Virus record (IMG/VR): IMGVR_UViG_3300035703_000010
Span: 1 to 64,000 of that record
Source of the DNA: a virus
DNA length: 64,000 nt
Direction: 5' to 3' (one strand)
Shown: positions 8,599 to 18,800 of the stretch, one piece after another
Numbering within the stretch: position 1 is the first letter of the stretch
Layout: each line of letters starts with the position of its first letter
The notes under the pieces: generated by a model
What the model was told of the DNA's origin: nothing
What the model saw: the letters and a program-made list of their open reading frames with translations, nothing else
Database searches by the model: none
Translations under genes and position numbers: made by a program

Positions 8599-8606
8599 TA
8601 TTTATA
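8599..8606 (-). promoter_or_regulatory. T4-type late promoter octamer for the fibre block
   Basis: The minus strand reads TATAAATA, an exact match to the T4 late promoter -10 octamer used by gp55-type sigma factors. It lies 119 bases upstream of the first fibre start at 8480 and points at it. A gp55-like gene is present at 28140-28892. It abuts the rightward NADAR start at 8608. Confidence 0.65.
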
Positions 8607-8607
8607 G

Positions 8608-9150
8608 ATGTTAACCATGAATCTGGTTAAACAATACTGGAATATGCTTGTAAAGGATCATGCGTGTGATCCCGACCATCATAGAAATATTTTTAATAAT
8701 CATGATAATAAAATCATAGGATTTAATAAGAAAAATAATTCTGAATTTCTTTCTAACTTCTATCCTTCAACAATCTATTTTGAAGGTGACTTATATCCAA
8801 CTGTAGAACATGCATACCAAGCTTCAAAAAGTTTAAATCTTGATACAAGAAGCTTGATCAAAAAAGCAAAATCTCCTTATGAAGCTAAAAAGTTAGGGAA
8901 ATCAGTCATCCTGTATGAGGGTTGGCATGATTTGAAAGTAGACACAATGAGATTTTTAATAAATGAAAAATTTAAAAATCCATTTTTACGATACATGTTG
9001 TTGTTAACAGATGGATATAATCTAATTAACGAAAATAAATGGAATGACAAGTTTTGGGGAATGACAAATGGTATAGGCCAAAATTGGCTTGGAAAGATTT
9101 TAGAGGAGGTGAGAAGTCAAATTATTGCTGAAGATTCTTCTGACGTTTAG
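8608..9150 (+). CDS. NADAR-family (YbiA-like) N-glycosidase
   Basis: A 180-residue protein with the NADAR core FLSNFYPSTIYFEGDLYPTVEHAYQASK-like segment around residues 46-73, and conserved blocks WGMTNGIGQNWLGK near the C-terminus. The family hydrolyses N-glycosidic bonds; members include YbiA/RibX acting on riboflavin precursors and others reported to remove ADP-ribose from guanine in DNA. In phages an anti-defence role against ADP-ribosylating toxins is plausible but is inference here. A second ATG at 8617 is an equally possible start; neither has a good Shine-Dalgarno. First of a three-gene rightward cassette between two leftward late blocks. Confidence 0.85.
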   Translation: MLTMNLVKQYWNMLVKDHACDPDHHRNIFNNHDNKIIGFNKKNNSEFLSNFYPSTIYFEGDLYPTVEHAYQASKSLNLDTRSLIKKAKSPYEAKKLGKSVILYEGWHDLKVDTMRFLINEKFKNPFLRYMLLLTDGYNLINENKWNDKFWGMTNGIGQNWLGKILEEVRSQIIAEDSSDV

Positions 9151-9164
9151 TTTACGGAGGTAAC

Positions 9165-9542
9165 ATGACTGGATTGAAACAAGCTATAATAGTTAGAAAA
9201 GATTTGAATCTGAACAAGAGACAAGTTGCTAACACAGTTGCGCAAGCTTCGCTAAAATTTATTTTAGAAAACAATGAGGCAGATAGAGGAGGAAAGCTAG
9301 TCGTAAGTTTATCAAGCGATGAAGTAGCATGGTTGACAGGATCTTTTTCTCAAGATATTTTAGAGGTAAAAAATCAAGAACAATTAAATGATATAATGTT
9401 CCGCGCACAAATTTTAGGAATAGAAGCATATCCAGTTTTCGATAAAAAAAATGAAGAATCAGAAGAAACTGTTTGTATTGCGTTAGGTCCTGATGAAGAA
9501 AATGTCATAGACAAGCTTATTCATGGACTAAAACCATTATAA
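9165..9542 (+). CDS. Pth2-family peptidyl-tRNA hydrolase-like protein
   Basis: A 125-residue protein with the Pth2 fold signature: an opening KQAIIVRKDLNLNKRQVANTVAQAS-type segment (residues 5-29), a central region of about 50 residues, and the closing TVCIALGPDEENVIDKL (residues 102-118). The family cleaves peptidyl-tRNA to recycle tRNA; it is typical of archaea and eukaryotes, with scattered bacterial and phage members. The Shine-Dalgarno GGAGGT is very strong, six bases before the ATG, so expression may be high. It may rescue tRNA during infection, or the fold may have been reused. Length is normal for the family. Confidence 0.85.
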   Translation: MTGLKQAIIVRKDLNLNKRQVANTVAQASLKFILENNEADRGGKLVVSLSSDEVAWLTGSFSQDILEVKNQEQLNDIMFRAQILGIEAYPVFDKKNEESEETVCIALGPDEENVIDKLIHGLKPL

Positions 9543-9581
9543 GATTTAAACTGTTGTTATATAGTAGATAAAATTACATAA

Positions 9582-10061
9582 ATGAAGAAATGTAAGATAA
9601 CGCTTGATCAAGGAGCGAAGAAAAAATTTTTTTATTTAGCTCCTAATGCAGAATTGTTGTATTTAACGGCGGCTATCTCTACGAATAAAACTATAATAAA
9701 AAACCTTAAATCCAACCCTGATGTAGAAGAAATTTGTCTTGATCAAAACGAATGGATAGAGGCAGAATGGAACGGATGCCAGAACGTTACTGACGATTTT
9801 TCGACAATAAGAATGAATTATGTACGTTTGGTAAAAGTTTCTAAATTAACTTCTAATCAAGAAAATGATGATGCGCTGGTTTCAGTTTATTTCGGATGGA
9901 TGCTTAGAGATCATTTACGCTTTAAGAACCATAAAAAGAATAAACTGTGCGTAAAATTACTTGAATCGACTGATGAACAGTATGATTTTTCTGAGTTATT
10001 TCAAGATAATGAAACAGCTGATGATATAATAAGAAATTCTGAAGTTTCTAATTCTTGCTGA
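9582..10061 (+). CDS. Protein of unknown function
   Basis: A 159-residue acidic-ended protein that I do not recognise. It has mixed alpha/beta composition, no signal peptide and no membrane segment; the last 30 residues are acidic and probably disordered. It follows the Pth2-like gene by about 40 bases without a visible Shine-Dalgarno and ends convergently with the leftward virion genes. Confidence 0.6.
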   Translation: MKKCKITLDQGAKKKFFYLAPNAELLYLTAAISTNKTIIKNLKSNPDVEEICLDQNEWIEAEWNGCQNVTDDFSTIRMNYVRLVKVSKLTSNQENDDALVSVYFGWMLRDHLRFKNHKKNKLCVKLLESTDEQYDFSELFQDNETADDIIRNSEVSNSC

Positions 10062-10075
10062 TATAAATTATATCA
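10059..10075. terminator. 17-base palindrome bridging two convergent stop codons
   Basis: TGATATAA and TTATATCA are perfect 8-base arms around a single A. The palindrome includes the TGA of the rightward gene (10059-10061) and the TAA of the leftward gene (10070-10068). It is weak in G+C and lacks a T-tract, so a bidirectional terminator is possible but unproven. Confidence 0.35.
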
Positions 10076-10550
10076 CCATCCATCCTTCTCCGTGCCAGCA
10101 CAATCTGGTAGAACCATAATTCGTAGCTATAGTTTGATAGCTTGCTCCATCTATCAATAATCCACCTTCGGTTGTTATTCTAATTGGAATAACCCCAGAA
10201 GCTCCTGAAAAGTCTTTAACTATTAAAAGTTGACCATGCCTAGAATTATTAGGTAAAACGACGGAAGAATACCCCCTTGAAGGTCTTTCTGCAATGGAGT
10301 ATGAAGTTATTATACTTGCAATTGTAACATTATCATCTATGTTTATTGACCAGGAATTCGAATTACTAATTGTATATTTTTTTTCAGATAAACAAATTTT
10401 TCCTTTTAGTATCATATCGGCTGGTGTTTGTGACAAACCAACTTGAAAACTTGAAGGACTTGCAACTAATTGTATGTTATTAGTAGCGCTATTTCTGACT
10501 AATAAAAAAGCTGATTCATCAATTTTCTTTTTTGTTTCTACTTGTTTCAT
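10068..10550 (-). CDS. Putative virion protein with fibre-like C-terminus
   Basis: A 160-residue protein, last gene of the leftward baseplate block. The ending GASYQTIATNYGSTRLCWHG-type segment, then GWMVI, resembles the C-terminal motif often found in phage tail and head-decoration proteins (a beta-strand pair finishing with a Trp near the end). No enzymatic motif. It sits two bases from the upstream gene, so it is co-transcribed. Role as a small baseplate or fibre component is inferred from context. Confidence 0.6.
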   Translation of the reverse strand: MKQVETKKKIDESAFLLVRNSATNNIQLVASPSSFQVGLSQTPADMILKGKICLSEKKYTISNSNSWSINIDDNVTIASIITSYSIAERPSRGYSSVVLPNNSRHGQLLIVKDFSGASGVIPIRITTEGGLLIDGASYQTIATNYGSTRLCWHGEGWMVI

Positions 10551-10552
10551 GA

Positions 10553-12025
10553 TTAAATAGTTACATTTCCTACATCATCAATTGAAAAGCCTATTAACGT
10601 TAAATTCGACATTAATGGAACGTTAGATCTATTCCTTTGTTGCAAATCAAAGTATGGTAATGAAGAAGTCGCAAATTGACTTAAATTTTGTGACATTGTA
10701 AGTTCAGGATCAGTTATATTTTCATTTTGATCTAAAAACTTTACAGTAATTGGTCCATCCGATATTTGCGTTCGTGATATTAATTCTTCTTTATTTTCTA
10801 ATAACGTTTTTGTATATATCCTTTGTTCCAACATGTCTCTATACTGTCCGTATCTGCCTTGACGATAGTACATTGATGTATAATCTGGTAAGCCATTATA
10901 AATGCCGTATTTCCATCCGCGTATAACAGGTGATGTACACCATATGCTTCCAGTGTAGTTTTCGTATCCTATATAAGCCCCTCCAAGCGGAGGGACTGTT
11001 GTTATTTTGTTCGTCCTAAATTCTGGCCAGTTATTAGTTCCTCTTCTACCATATCCTGTTATGCTAGAAGTTGAAATAAGGCTTCTATCATAAAACGTAG
11101 TTATTGCATCTCCAAATCCGAATAAAATTTTTATTGTGTCTTCAACGTTGCAAGCACCGGTTACATATGTTGAAAATCCTCCTCCTAAACTAACTGTTGA
11201 TCCTAAATTTACGTCAGCACCCCATCTGTGGTAAAAATTTCCGCTAATCGGAGGAGAATAAGAACCTGAAGTAACATTACTTCTAAAAATGTTTTGTGGA
11301 CCGAATGTTCCTATGACTAATCCGCTTTTCTTTCTAGGTATATTAGTATAATAAAAACTAGCAGACGTGAAACCATCTCTAAAAAAAGATCCTATTAATT
11401 TAGTTTCTATGTTAGAAAAATTTTGATATTTTTCTCTCTTTATTGAAGAATATCTTGGTTCAAACGGAAATGTTTTAGTCCAATGTTTGTCAACACCAGG
11501 ATTTATTGAACCTGTTATTCCATTCCAGATTGTTTCTGTTCCCCCTGGTAAGAAACGTATATTATCTTCTGGAACGTAGGTATCAAACATGATAAATGCA
11601 GAACCAAATGTGTCCACGCCTGTATAATCCTTTCTCTGCCCAGGAGTGGAATAAGGATTATTATTCGTTGCAAATACGCTAGCACCATTAATGTTAAAAC
11701 ACTTTAATGGATTTGGTAACGTCGTATCATATATTCTTTCTTCTTGACAAATAAATTTAGCAGCTCTACAATTCCCTGATTTTTCTTTATACGGTTGTAG
11801 TCTATAAGATAATGAAGTGTTAGAATCAAATATTCCAGTACCAGGTTGTTGCGCTTGATTACTGTTTATTGATCCATAAACAACACCCCTGTTGGAATAG
11901 ATGTACTTTTTTATTCCAAATTCTGTCACTTGCTTAAACATTTTTCCCATGACAATTTGGTCATAAGATCCTGAAATATAACATTCTTTATATTCTACTT
12001 CAAATTGATCTAAAACGGTGGTCAT
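10553..12025 (-). CDS. Putative virion structural protein
   Basis: A 490-residue protein rich in Ser, Gly, Tyr and Asn with no recognisable domain. Its composition and position among large baseplate-region genes suggest a peripheral tail or baseplate protein. Its start overlaps the stop of the upstream 957-residue gene by four bases (ATGA), so the two are probably translationally coupled. Confidence 0.6.
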   Translation of the reverse strand: MTTVLDQFEVEYKECYISGSYDQIVMGKMFKQVTEFGIKKYIYSNRGVVYGSINSNQAQQPGTGIFDSNTSLSYRLQPYKEKSGNCRAAKFICQEERIYDTTLPNPLKCFNINGASVFATNNNPYSTPGQRKDYTGVDTFGSAFIMFDTYVPEDNIRFLPGGTETIWNGITGSINPGVDKHWTKTFPFEPRYSSIKREKYQNFSNIETKLIGSFFRDGFTSASFYYTNIPRKKSGLVIGTFGPQNIFRSNVTSGSYSPPISGNFYHRWGADVNLGSTVSLGGGFSTYVTGACNVEDTIKILFGFGDAITTFYDRSLISTSSITGYGRRGTNNWPEFRTNKITTVPPLGGAYIGYENYTGSIWCTSPVIRGWKYGIYNGLPDYTSMYYRQGRYGQYRDMLEQRIYTKTLLENKEELISRTQISDGPITVKFLDQNENITDPELTMSQNLSQFATSSLPYFDLQQRNRSNVPLMSNLTLIGFSIDDVGNVTI

Positions 12026-14895
12026 TTCTTTGTTTCTCCAATGACAACTTCATGTACTGCGCCTGATGATAAAGGTTGATTCAAAGTATCATGGAATTCG
12101 CTACCATTTGACACTAGACTTCCATATAAAGTTATGTTTATGCTTCCTGTTGAAAATTTAATATCATGTTGTATAGATCCAGAAGTCCAAGGGGAAGAAG
12201 TTAGCGTAGAAAAAAACGCTGGTCTAGATTTGGAAGCTGCTAAAATCAGTCTATCTCCAGGAAGTAAAAGATATGGAGAAGTAAACGATTTACTTCTATT
12301 TACGATAGATGATGCTATTACTACTCCTTTAGCATCGGCATAAGATCCAATAGCATTTTTTATATCAGAAAGAGTAGTGGTCCCTTGGTAAAGGTAAAAT
12401 GGATTATCATAATAATCTAAATTTCCTTGAGTTGTAATGTATTCTTTACCTAATAATGATCTTCCTGAAGGTTCGAATCCAACCCCTCCACGACCAAAAT
12501 TATTTATTGATAAAATTTCCTTATATCTAAATGAAGACAATCCTCCATAAGGATTTGGATTAAAAAAGTATTCTGATCCTTCATACTTCCATGTAGAAGA
12601 ACTAAATAACAAATCTAACTTAGCCTTAGCTAAATTGATGTCATTCCCTCCAGAACCGTTATTATAACCTTCATTAATTAATATTGAATCTCTTATTAAT
12701 GTTCCATTCGATATTTCTGATTTACACTTAAAAACAACACTTCCTGTGTAATAATAATTTCCTCCAACATTTTCTGGAATGATTACAGCTGAAGGCGTTC
12801 CGTACGCATTAAATCCTTGAGGAACCACTTGCCAGACTTGTCCTCCGTTATCAACCCAATTGCTACTTGCTGCATCAATGTCAGGAAAATTAGAAAAAAC
12901 TATTTCAGCTGTATTGTCTAGTTGATGCGTGACAGTTCCACTCAAAATTAAGTCTCTTCTAGTTTTGTTAGGACCAATAAAAACTTGATTGTACAAACAT
13001 ATTGTTAAGCCTGGACCTCCTATATCAAAACAATGATTTAATTCATCTGGAGCATATGGAGAATCATCTGTTAACGGTATAAAACATTTTGTTTTATCGT
13101 TAAACCATCCAGGACCAGCTTCTAAAGGTAATTCAATCACTGCTTTTTCTAATAAAAATGGTTGTTGAATTGGTATGCTTATAGATTCATCTTCTATTGC
13201 TGAATACCGCTGATCTGTTTGTATACTTTTATTATAAGATTTAGTTATTGCCTTAATTTCATTTTGCCTGGTCCAATTTGTGCCGATAAATTCGTCAGTT
13301 CCTAAAGAGCTATAACTTCTCGTATTGCTTCCTGAAGATATATTAAATCCGAAAGCATTAAACCCTCTATCTGTTTCTATAATTCTAACATTTGAAGCAT
13401 CTGCATAAGGATCAGCTATGTCAAATCCTTGCAAAAATGATGATGTCGGATACTGCCATCTTCCGGTTCTTTTGTTAAAATAATATATGCTTGATGATGC
13501 TCCAAACATCGTCGTTTTGTGATCAACTCTATAAGATAATCTAATTTGCGTTTTTGATTTTAGCGGACTGGTAAAACCTTCGCCTACATCTTTTAATGTA
13601 GAACCTACCGTAAAAAATGGATCAATATCTGAACCTGGATCATTTTCAAATAATTTATTTTCAGTAAATGGAGAGATATAACTTTTAGAATTATCTTCTA
13701 GAAAATCTTGTACTAAAGTTTTATTAACAGAACCGGTTGTTATTATATCTTCTGAAAAAAGATTCTGATTTGCTATTTCTGAAAATGATGTTGGAGCATA
13801 GAATCTAGGAAGAGTTGTTGGATAATTTATGTCATTTCTTGTTGTGTAATTAATTGATTTTCTATCGTCGAATGTAGATGAACCGTTTCCAGGTCTAGAA
13901 GAATCTCCTGTTCTAGCGACTGTAGGTAAAGTTATTTTAGAGTCTTTTTCTCTTAATGATAGTCTTGGTAAAATTTTTCTTCTATTTAGGGGTGGTTGAA
14001 ATGTAAAAACAGCTCCTGAATTTGTCTGGCCTGGCCAGTAGTTGTTAACTGTTAAATTTCCGCCATAAGGAACATTTTCATACGTCATTGTAAAGTCATC
14101 TAAAACAGAATCAACATATGACCCAGAAATTGATCCACCTAAAGAATATTTGATACGAGAAGACTGATCATATCCTAACTCATATGAAAAATCACGAAAT
14201 CTATAAGTTCCATTTGGCATAAAAATGCCAATTGTTGCGCTTTCATTTACCGGAAAATCAAAAACAGAAATTTGATTTCTTGGAGCATATCTAAATTCTA
14301 TTTTTCCATTTTCATAAAAAATTATCTCAAATTCTAATCTATTACTTAATCCACCAGCGTTTGTTGAATTCCATCTTACAATTAAACGCCTTCCTTCGAA
14401 GGGCAATATGTCATTACAGTATTGAATCGCAAATTTTCTTGGATTAACTCTTGCTAATGGAGGTTCTATTCCTTTATTATATCCATCAGTTCCTAAGATT
14501 TCTGCGTTGCTAGAATTTGTTAAGTTAGACCACCATACTGCAAAAAAAGCATGGTTTGCTAAGAAAGTAGGTTTAATAATATTTGCATAAGGAGTAGAAC
14601 CTCCTAAAACATCTGAAGCTGTAAACGTTGTAGCAGGATCAACTAAAACTATCCATCCATCGACGCTAACGTTAAACTTTGTATAAGTTATTCCATCAAA
14701 AATAAAAGGAAACCCTATATCTGTATCTCCACTTAACCCCCCGCTTTGTCCAGATTTACCTGCATTTCCTGGTGCTTGTGAAAATCTTTCTTGAGGAACC
14801 TTAGTTAATCCTAAGTTGCTGTCTACTGATAACGTTAGAATATAATTCTCGAATATTCTAGCGGGCGCTTGGCGTAATGATTTTGGAGTTGGCAT
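12022..14895 (-). CDS. Large putative virion protein with adhesin-like N-terminal segment
   Basis: A 957-residue protein. Around residues 58-82 the segment GFPFIFDGITYTKFNVSVDG resembles the fPFtfnGttYtsvtvssNG element found in many secreted beta-sandwich proteins. The remainder is beta-rich with many Ser/Asn/Tyr residues, and I see no catalytic motif. Start and stop codons with both neighbours overlap (TGATG with the upstream gene, ATGA with the downstream gene), so it belongs to one coupled leftward operon with the baseplate genes. A peripheral baseplate or fibre-linker role is inferred. Confidence 0.62.
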   Translation of the reverse strand: MPTPKSLRQAPARIFENYILTLSVDSNLGLTKVPQERFSQAPGNAGKSGQSGGLSGDTDIGFPFIFDGITYTKFNVSVDGWIVLVDPATTFTASDVLGGSTPYANIIKPTFLANHAFFAVWWSNLTNSSNAEILGTDGYNKGIEPPLARVNPRKFAIQYCNDILPFEGRRLIVRWNSTNAGGLSNRLEFEIIFYENGKIEFRYAPRNQISVFDFPVNESATIGIFMPNGTYRFRDFSYELGYDQSSRIKYSLGGSISGSYVDSVLDDFTMTYENVPYGGNLTVNNYWPGQTNSGAVFTFQPPLNRRKILPRLSLREKDSKITLPTVARTGDSSRPGNGSSTFDDRKSINYTTRNDINYPTTLPRFYAPTSFSEIANQNLFSEDIITTGSVNKTLVQDFLEDNSKSYISPFTENKLFENDPGSDIDPFFTVGSTLKDVGEGFTSPLKSKTQIRLSYRVDHKTTMFGASSSIYYFNKRTGRWQYPTSSFLQGFDIADPYADASNVRIIETDRGFNAFGFNISSGSNTRSYSSLGTDEFIGTNWTRQNEIKAITKSYNKSIQTDQRYSAIEDESISIPIQQPFLLEKAVIELPLEAGPGWFNDKTKCFIPLTDDSPYAPDELNHCFDIGGPGLTICLYNQVFIGPNKTRRDLILSGTVTHQLDNTAEIVFSNFPDIDAASSNWVDNGGQVWQVVPQGFNAYGTPSAVIIPENVGGNYYYTGSVVFKCKSEISNGTLIRDSILINEGYNNGSGGNDINLAKAKLDLLFSSSTWKYEGSEYFFNPNPYGGLSSFRYKEILSINNFGRGGVGFEPSGRSLLGKEYITTQGNLDYYDNPFYLYQGTTTLSDIKNAIGSYADAKGVVIASSIVNRSKSFTSPYLLLPGDRLILAASKSRPAFFSTLTSSPWTSGSIQHDIKFSTGSINITLYGSLVSNGSEFHDTLNQPLSSGAVHEVVIGETKK

Positions 14896-15800
14896 CAGTA
14901 ACCTAAGCCTCCATATGCTAGAGAGTCTGTACCCTTTGTTGTAACATCATCGTACATCCATCCGCATCCTGCAGAGATTTCATTTTCAGAAATATAATTT
15001 TCTGTCGACCCAACTAATTTTAAAGCATCATCAAGCATATCTTGTGGAAGGTTTGTTGACAATTGTACTTTGTTTAAAGAATCATTAAAAGGATTTATGT
15101 AAGATTTATCATCATTAAAGTATGCCATTGTGGGAATTTTTTTTACTGTTCCCATCATGTCTATCAAATCTAGCCACGGTTGAATTTTATAGTTTTCTTT
15201 TTTTAATTTTATGTTGCTGATTCTGCTCGTCGACGTCGTTATATCTGAATTTCCATCCATCATCATTCCTTTGATAGAATGAGCTTCGAATGGAACGTCA
15301 ATGCTGTATAAAGCCGCAACAGCTCTTATTGATAGCGGTTCTATTACACCGTTAAAATTATAATTTTCAGTTTCATCGCTATCATGCGTTACTAAAGGGT
15401 AGGTTATTATCTGCTCAAAATTTATATACTTTAATGCGTCGTAATATTCTAACTCTTTAAAATGATTTTGACGTAAGAAATTTCTATCTGCTCCATAGAA
15501 ATTTTTTCTTATAACATGACCAGGTTCACCAGCATGTATTCTAATAGAATTACCAGCATAAAAGTGAGAATATTGTGTTATCTCTACACCTTGCCTAAAC
15601 CCGTCTATTAATTTTGTGTCTATAGATCCGGTGATCAAATATTGATTAGCATTTGAATTTTTTATTCTTTCATTTAAATCTACGCCTGGGCTATCATCAA
15701 AAAATAAAACATCTTTTTTTGGCAAATAATTGTAAAAAAACGCTTCATTTTTTTTAGGTGTTAATAGCTGATTAGCACGATTTAATATTTGCTTTGACAT
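14895..15800 (-). CDS. Putative virion structural protein
   Basis: A 301-residue protein I cannot assign. It is soluble in composition, with a Tyr/Asn/Phe-rich N-terminal half and a Gly-rich end. Only about 20 bases separate it from the upstream 1160-residue LamG protein, and its stop shares a base with the next start. Its repeated association with large baseplate-type proteins suggests a baseplate component. Confidence 0.58.
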   Translation of the reverse strand: MSKQILNRANQLLTPKKNEAFFYNYLPKKDVLFFDDSPGVDLNERIKNSNANQYLITGSIDTKLIDGFRQGVEITQYSHFYAGNSIRIHAGEPGHVIRKNFYGADRNFLRQNHFKELEYYDALKYINFEQIITYPLVTHDSDETENYNFNGVIEPLSIRAVAALYSIDVPFEAHSIKGMMMDGNSDITTSTSRISNIKLKKENYKIQPWLDLIDMMGTVKKIPTMAYFNDDKSYINPFNDSLNKVQLSTNLPQDMLDDALKLVGSTENYISENEISAGCGWMYDDVTTKGTDSLAYGGLGY

Positions 15801-15821
15801 AAGAACTATCTATGAATTTGT

Positions 15822-18800
15822 TCAACTTCCCATCCCGGAATCAAATTGCGTTTTTCTTGAATTGCTTGAAATGAAATAATTGTTAGAAAACTTATATTCA
15901 AATTTATGCCTTTCTAACATATGTGATTCAACCAAAAAGTTTGTTCCCTTAAACACAGTTTTTCTAGGGATTAACTGTTCTATAAAAGAGCTAATAGAAT
16001 TATCGAACCAACTATAAAATTCAAAAAACGCTTTAAAATTAAGTTTGTTTTTTAGTTTATTAAAATAAACCATTCTTAGTTTTTCTAAATCAGGATAATC
16101 TGAAGAAAACATCAATTCTGGATTTCCTAAATAGTTTTGAATGGAATCAAATGTAGAAAACATGTTGATTATGTCTTTATTTAACGCATCAACTAAAGAA
16201 AAATCTATAGAAAATCTTGTGTCATCTATCGGAGATTCTGATCTAACGATTTCATAAACAGGTGCTTTTTGTGACCATTGATTCCTGTTTATGAGCTCTT
16301 CATTTTTATAACCTCTTACTCTTATTTTGTCATTAGTAATCAATTCATCAAAATATGGAGAAAGATGAGAATAACGAATTATTTCAGGAGTTATGCAATT
16401 TCTGTCATTTGGAAATCCGCTTCCTGAAAGATGAGCATTGTTTTCACTAAAATCTATAAATTCTATATTTCCGTTGTTATCTGCTTTTTTAACTTCTTGT
16501 TTAGATAAAGAATCTATTCGAAGTCTTTCAAAAGATCCAGTTAATATCTTTTCATAATTGAAATTTTTTAATGGATCATTCACTCCTAAAGATTGATAAT
16601 TTCTTATGTGTTCTATCCATTCATTTTCTTCAAAAGATTTTGACCAAAATCTCAATTTCATTGCTCTTCCATCAAACGTCGTTTGGCGAGCTGCGTTATC
16701 AAAAACTTTTGTTTCGTTATTTAAAAACCTATATGACGTTGAACTGCCAGCTGAAATTGCCTGATTGGTTCCTAAACAAATGAAAGATCCAGACACGTTC
16801 GTTTGATGAACTAAATCTAATGTTCTAAATACGTTAGAGTTTAGTGGTGAAGAAGATCCAGTTAATTCATAAAAATATGAAGAAGTTGATAACAGATAAC
16901 TTATTTCTCCATCATTTTGTAATCCAACTCTTAAAAAGTATGATGATGATGAAATAGAAGAAAAAGAATCATTTCTTTTGCAACCAAAAGAAACGTTCCA
17001 TACATCTCCCCCGAATATTGCATCTTTCGGAAGGTCTAAAGACATGTTTAAAACTGGAGCATCAAAATCGTTTCCTGGCCTTAAAAACAAAGATACTCTT
17101 GGAGAAGTTTCATCGTAGTATCCTACTAGATTTGCTACTAATCCTGGATTTTGTATTCCAGATCCAGTAACACACAATCTTGCTAAAGATTGTGTCAAAG
17201 AATTTAATTCTACTGTATTCAAATTGTATTTGTAAGAACATTCAAATGTCCATGATCCTGATGTTAGCAAACCATCATTTAGAGAATTTGATATGCCGTG
17301 AGGTGGATACTCTTGTTTGTTTGTAAATGTTCCTTCAGGATATGGATATCCAACTTCAGTTCTAGAACCAGATAAGAAAGCAGACGTAACAAGAGAACCA
17401 GTCGAAAAGCTTACGATTCCTACTACGTCAGTTTTTGATTCTCTTGAATCTGAAATGTTTTTATAATTTGCTCCGCCATATTCTCTAAATCTCATGCTTG
17501 CATCTGGTTCTATTCCAATAGAACGTAAAAATGCTTTGATGCTATGCTGAGTTCCTTTCGAGCGGATAACTGAAGGTAAATTGATTAAAATTCTTCTTAA
17601 AAGTTCATGTTGAACTGATTGCAATGAAAGGTTTTCGTTTCCTTTGACCAAGGGGTCGATGTTTTCAGCAGAAACGTATTGCTCAATTGTTGAAGTCGTA
17701 AAAAGAGGAGGTATAAAAAACCCATAATGTTTTGCGACGTCAAATAAAAGATTATTAGGTATGCTTTTGTTTAAGTCATAATCGACTGTTTTTAAAGAGC
17801 TAAATGCGTCTAAAAACAGTTTTATTTCATCAAAAAACTTTGCCCAAATATAAAGCAAAGAAAGCATAACTTGGACATTGTTTAATTCTCCTTGTCCAGG
17901 TATTCCGTTTCCACCGTATTTTGTTCCATCATTTTGATCTTCAGATATGAAACCTTCAGAAGCGCTTCCTTCCAACAAATAATGCTTAGGAATTAATTTA
18001 GTAATGATATTTGGATTTTCTTCATCATAGCTTGAAGCGCTAGTTAACAATTCCACGTTCAGAGTAATGACATCATCATAAGCAGGAAAAAGAACAGGAG
18101 ATAAACTGTCTTTTTCGTATGTCATATTACTGTCTGCATCATTTTCCGTAGATTGTCTTAAGCTTCCCGTGAAGTTTGAAATGTATGAATGTAATGCATT
18201 TCCAGAGCTATCTAAAACGATTGAATTGACTAAGTCGTTAGTAATAGGAGATAATGGTGGAGGTGGCTCATTAAATTTATAGTACAGTTTTAAGTCTGGT
18301 GATGAATAAATCGATTTTTTAGCATACGATTTTAATTGACCCAGAGTACGAACGGAATGAAAGATTCTAAGCTCATCCATGCTACCAGACAATGTCTGTT
18401 GAGGAGCAATAAAAGATCCTAATACGGTATAACTAGATCCACTTCCTATTAATAGATCCGCATAATTTATGTTTAAGTTATCTATCTTTGTTTGATTCGT
18501 TGATACGGCAGCTAAAGATTCTTGATTGTAAATTTTTAGATTATGAAGACCCGAGTCCCTGTCAAATATAAAACATAAATGATTGAATTTTCCTTTGTCT
18601 ATATTTGTAGAAACAGACATACTGGAAGATCCAGAAAAAACGTCAAAAACAGTTTCTACTATTGATGTCGACACAGTCGGATTCAAACGTATAGAGAACC
18701 CTTGGTTGTCATCAGGATTAATTTTCTGTAATATGATTTGTGTTCCATCGGTAGAAATCTCAGGAATTTTTAATTGCATTTCTATGCTTAAAGAATTGTT

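Noticed and set aside
10062-10069. TATAAATT resembling a late promoter
   Set aside because: It is part of a palindrome between convergent stop codons with no gene downstream to drive.
16571-16783. Short open frames on the plus strand within the baseplate block (also 24293-24538, 29696-30145)
   Set aside because: Antisense shadows of well-supported leftward genes, without ribosome binding sites or protein-like conservation.
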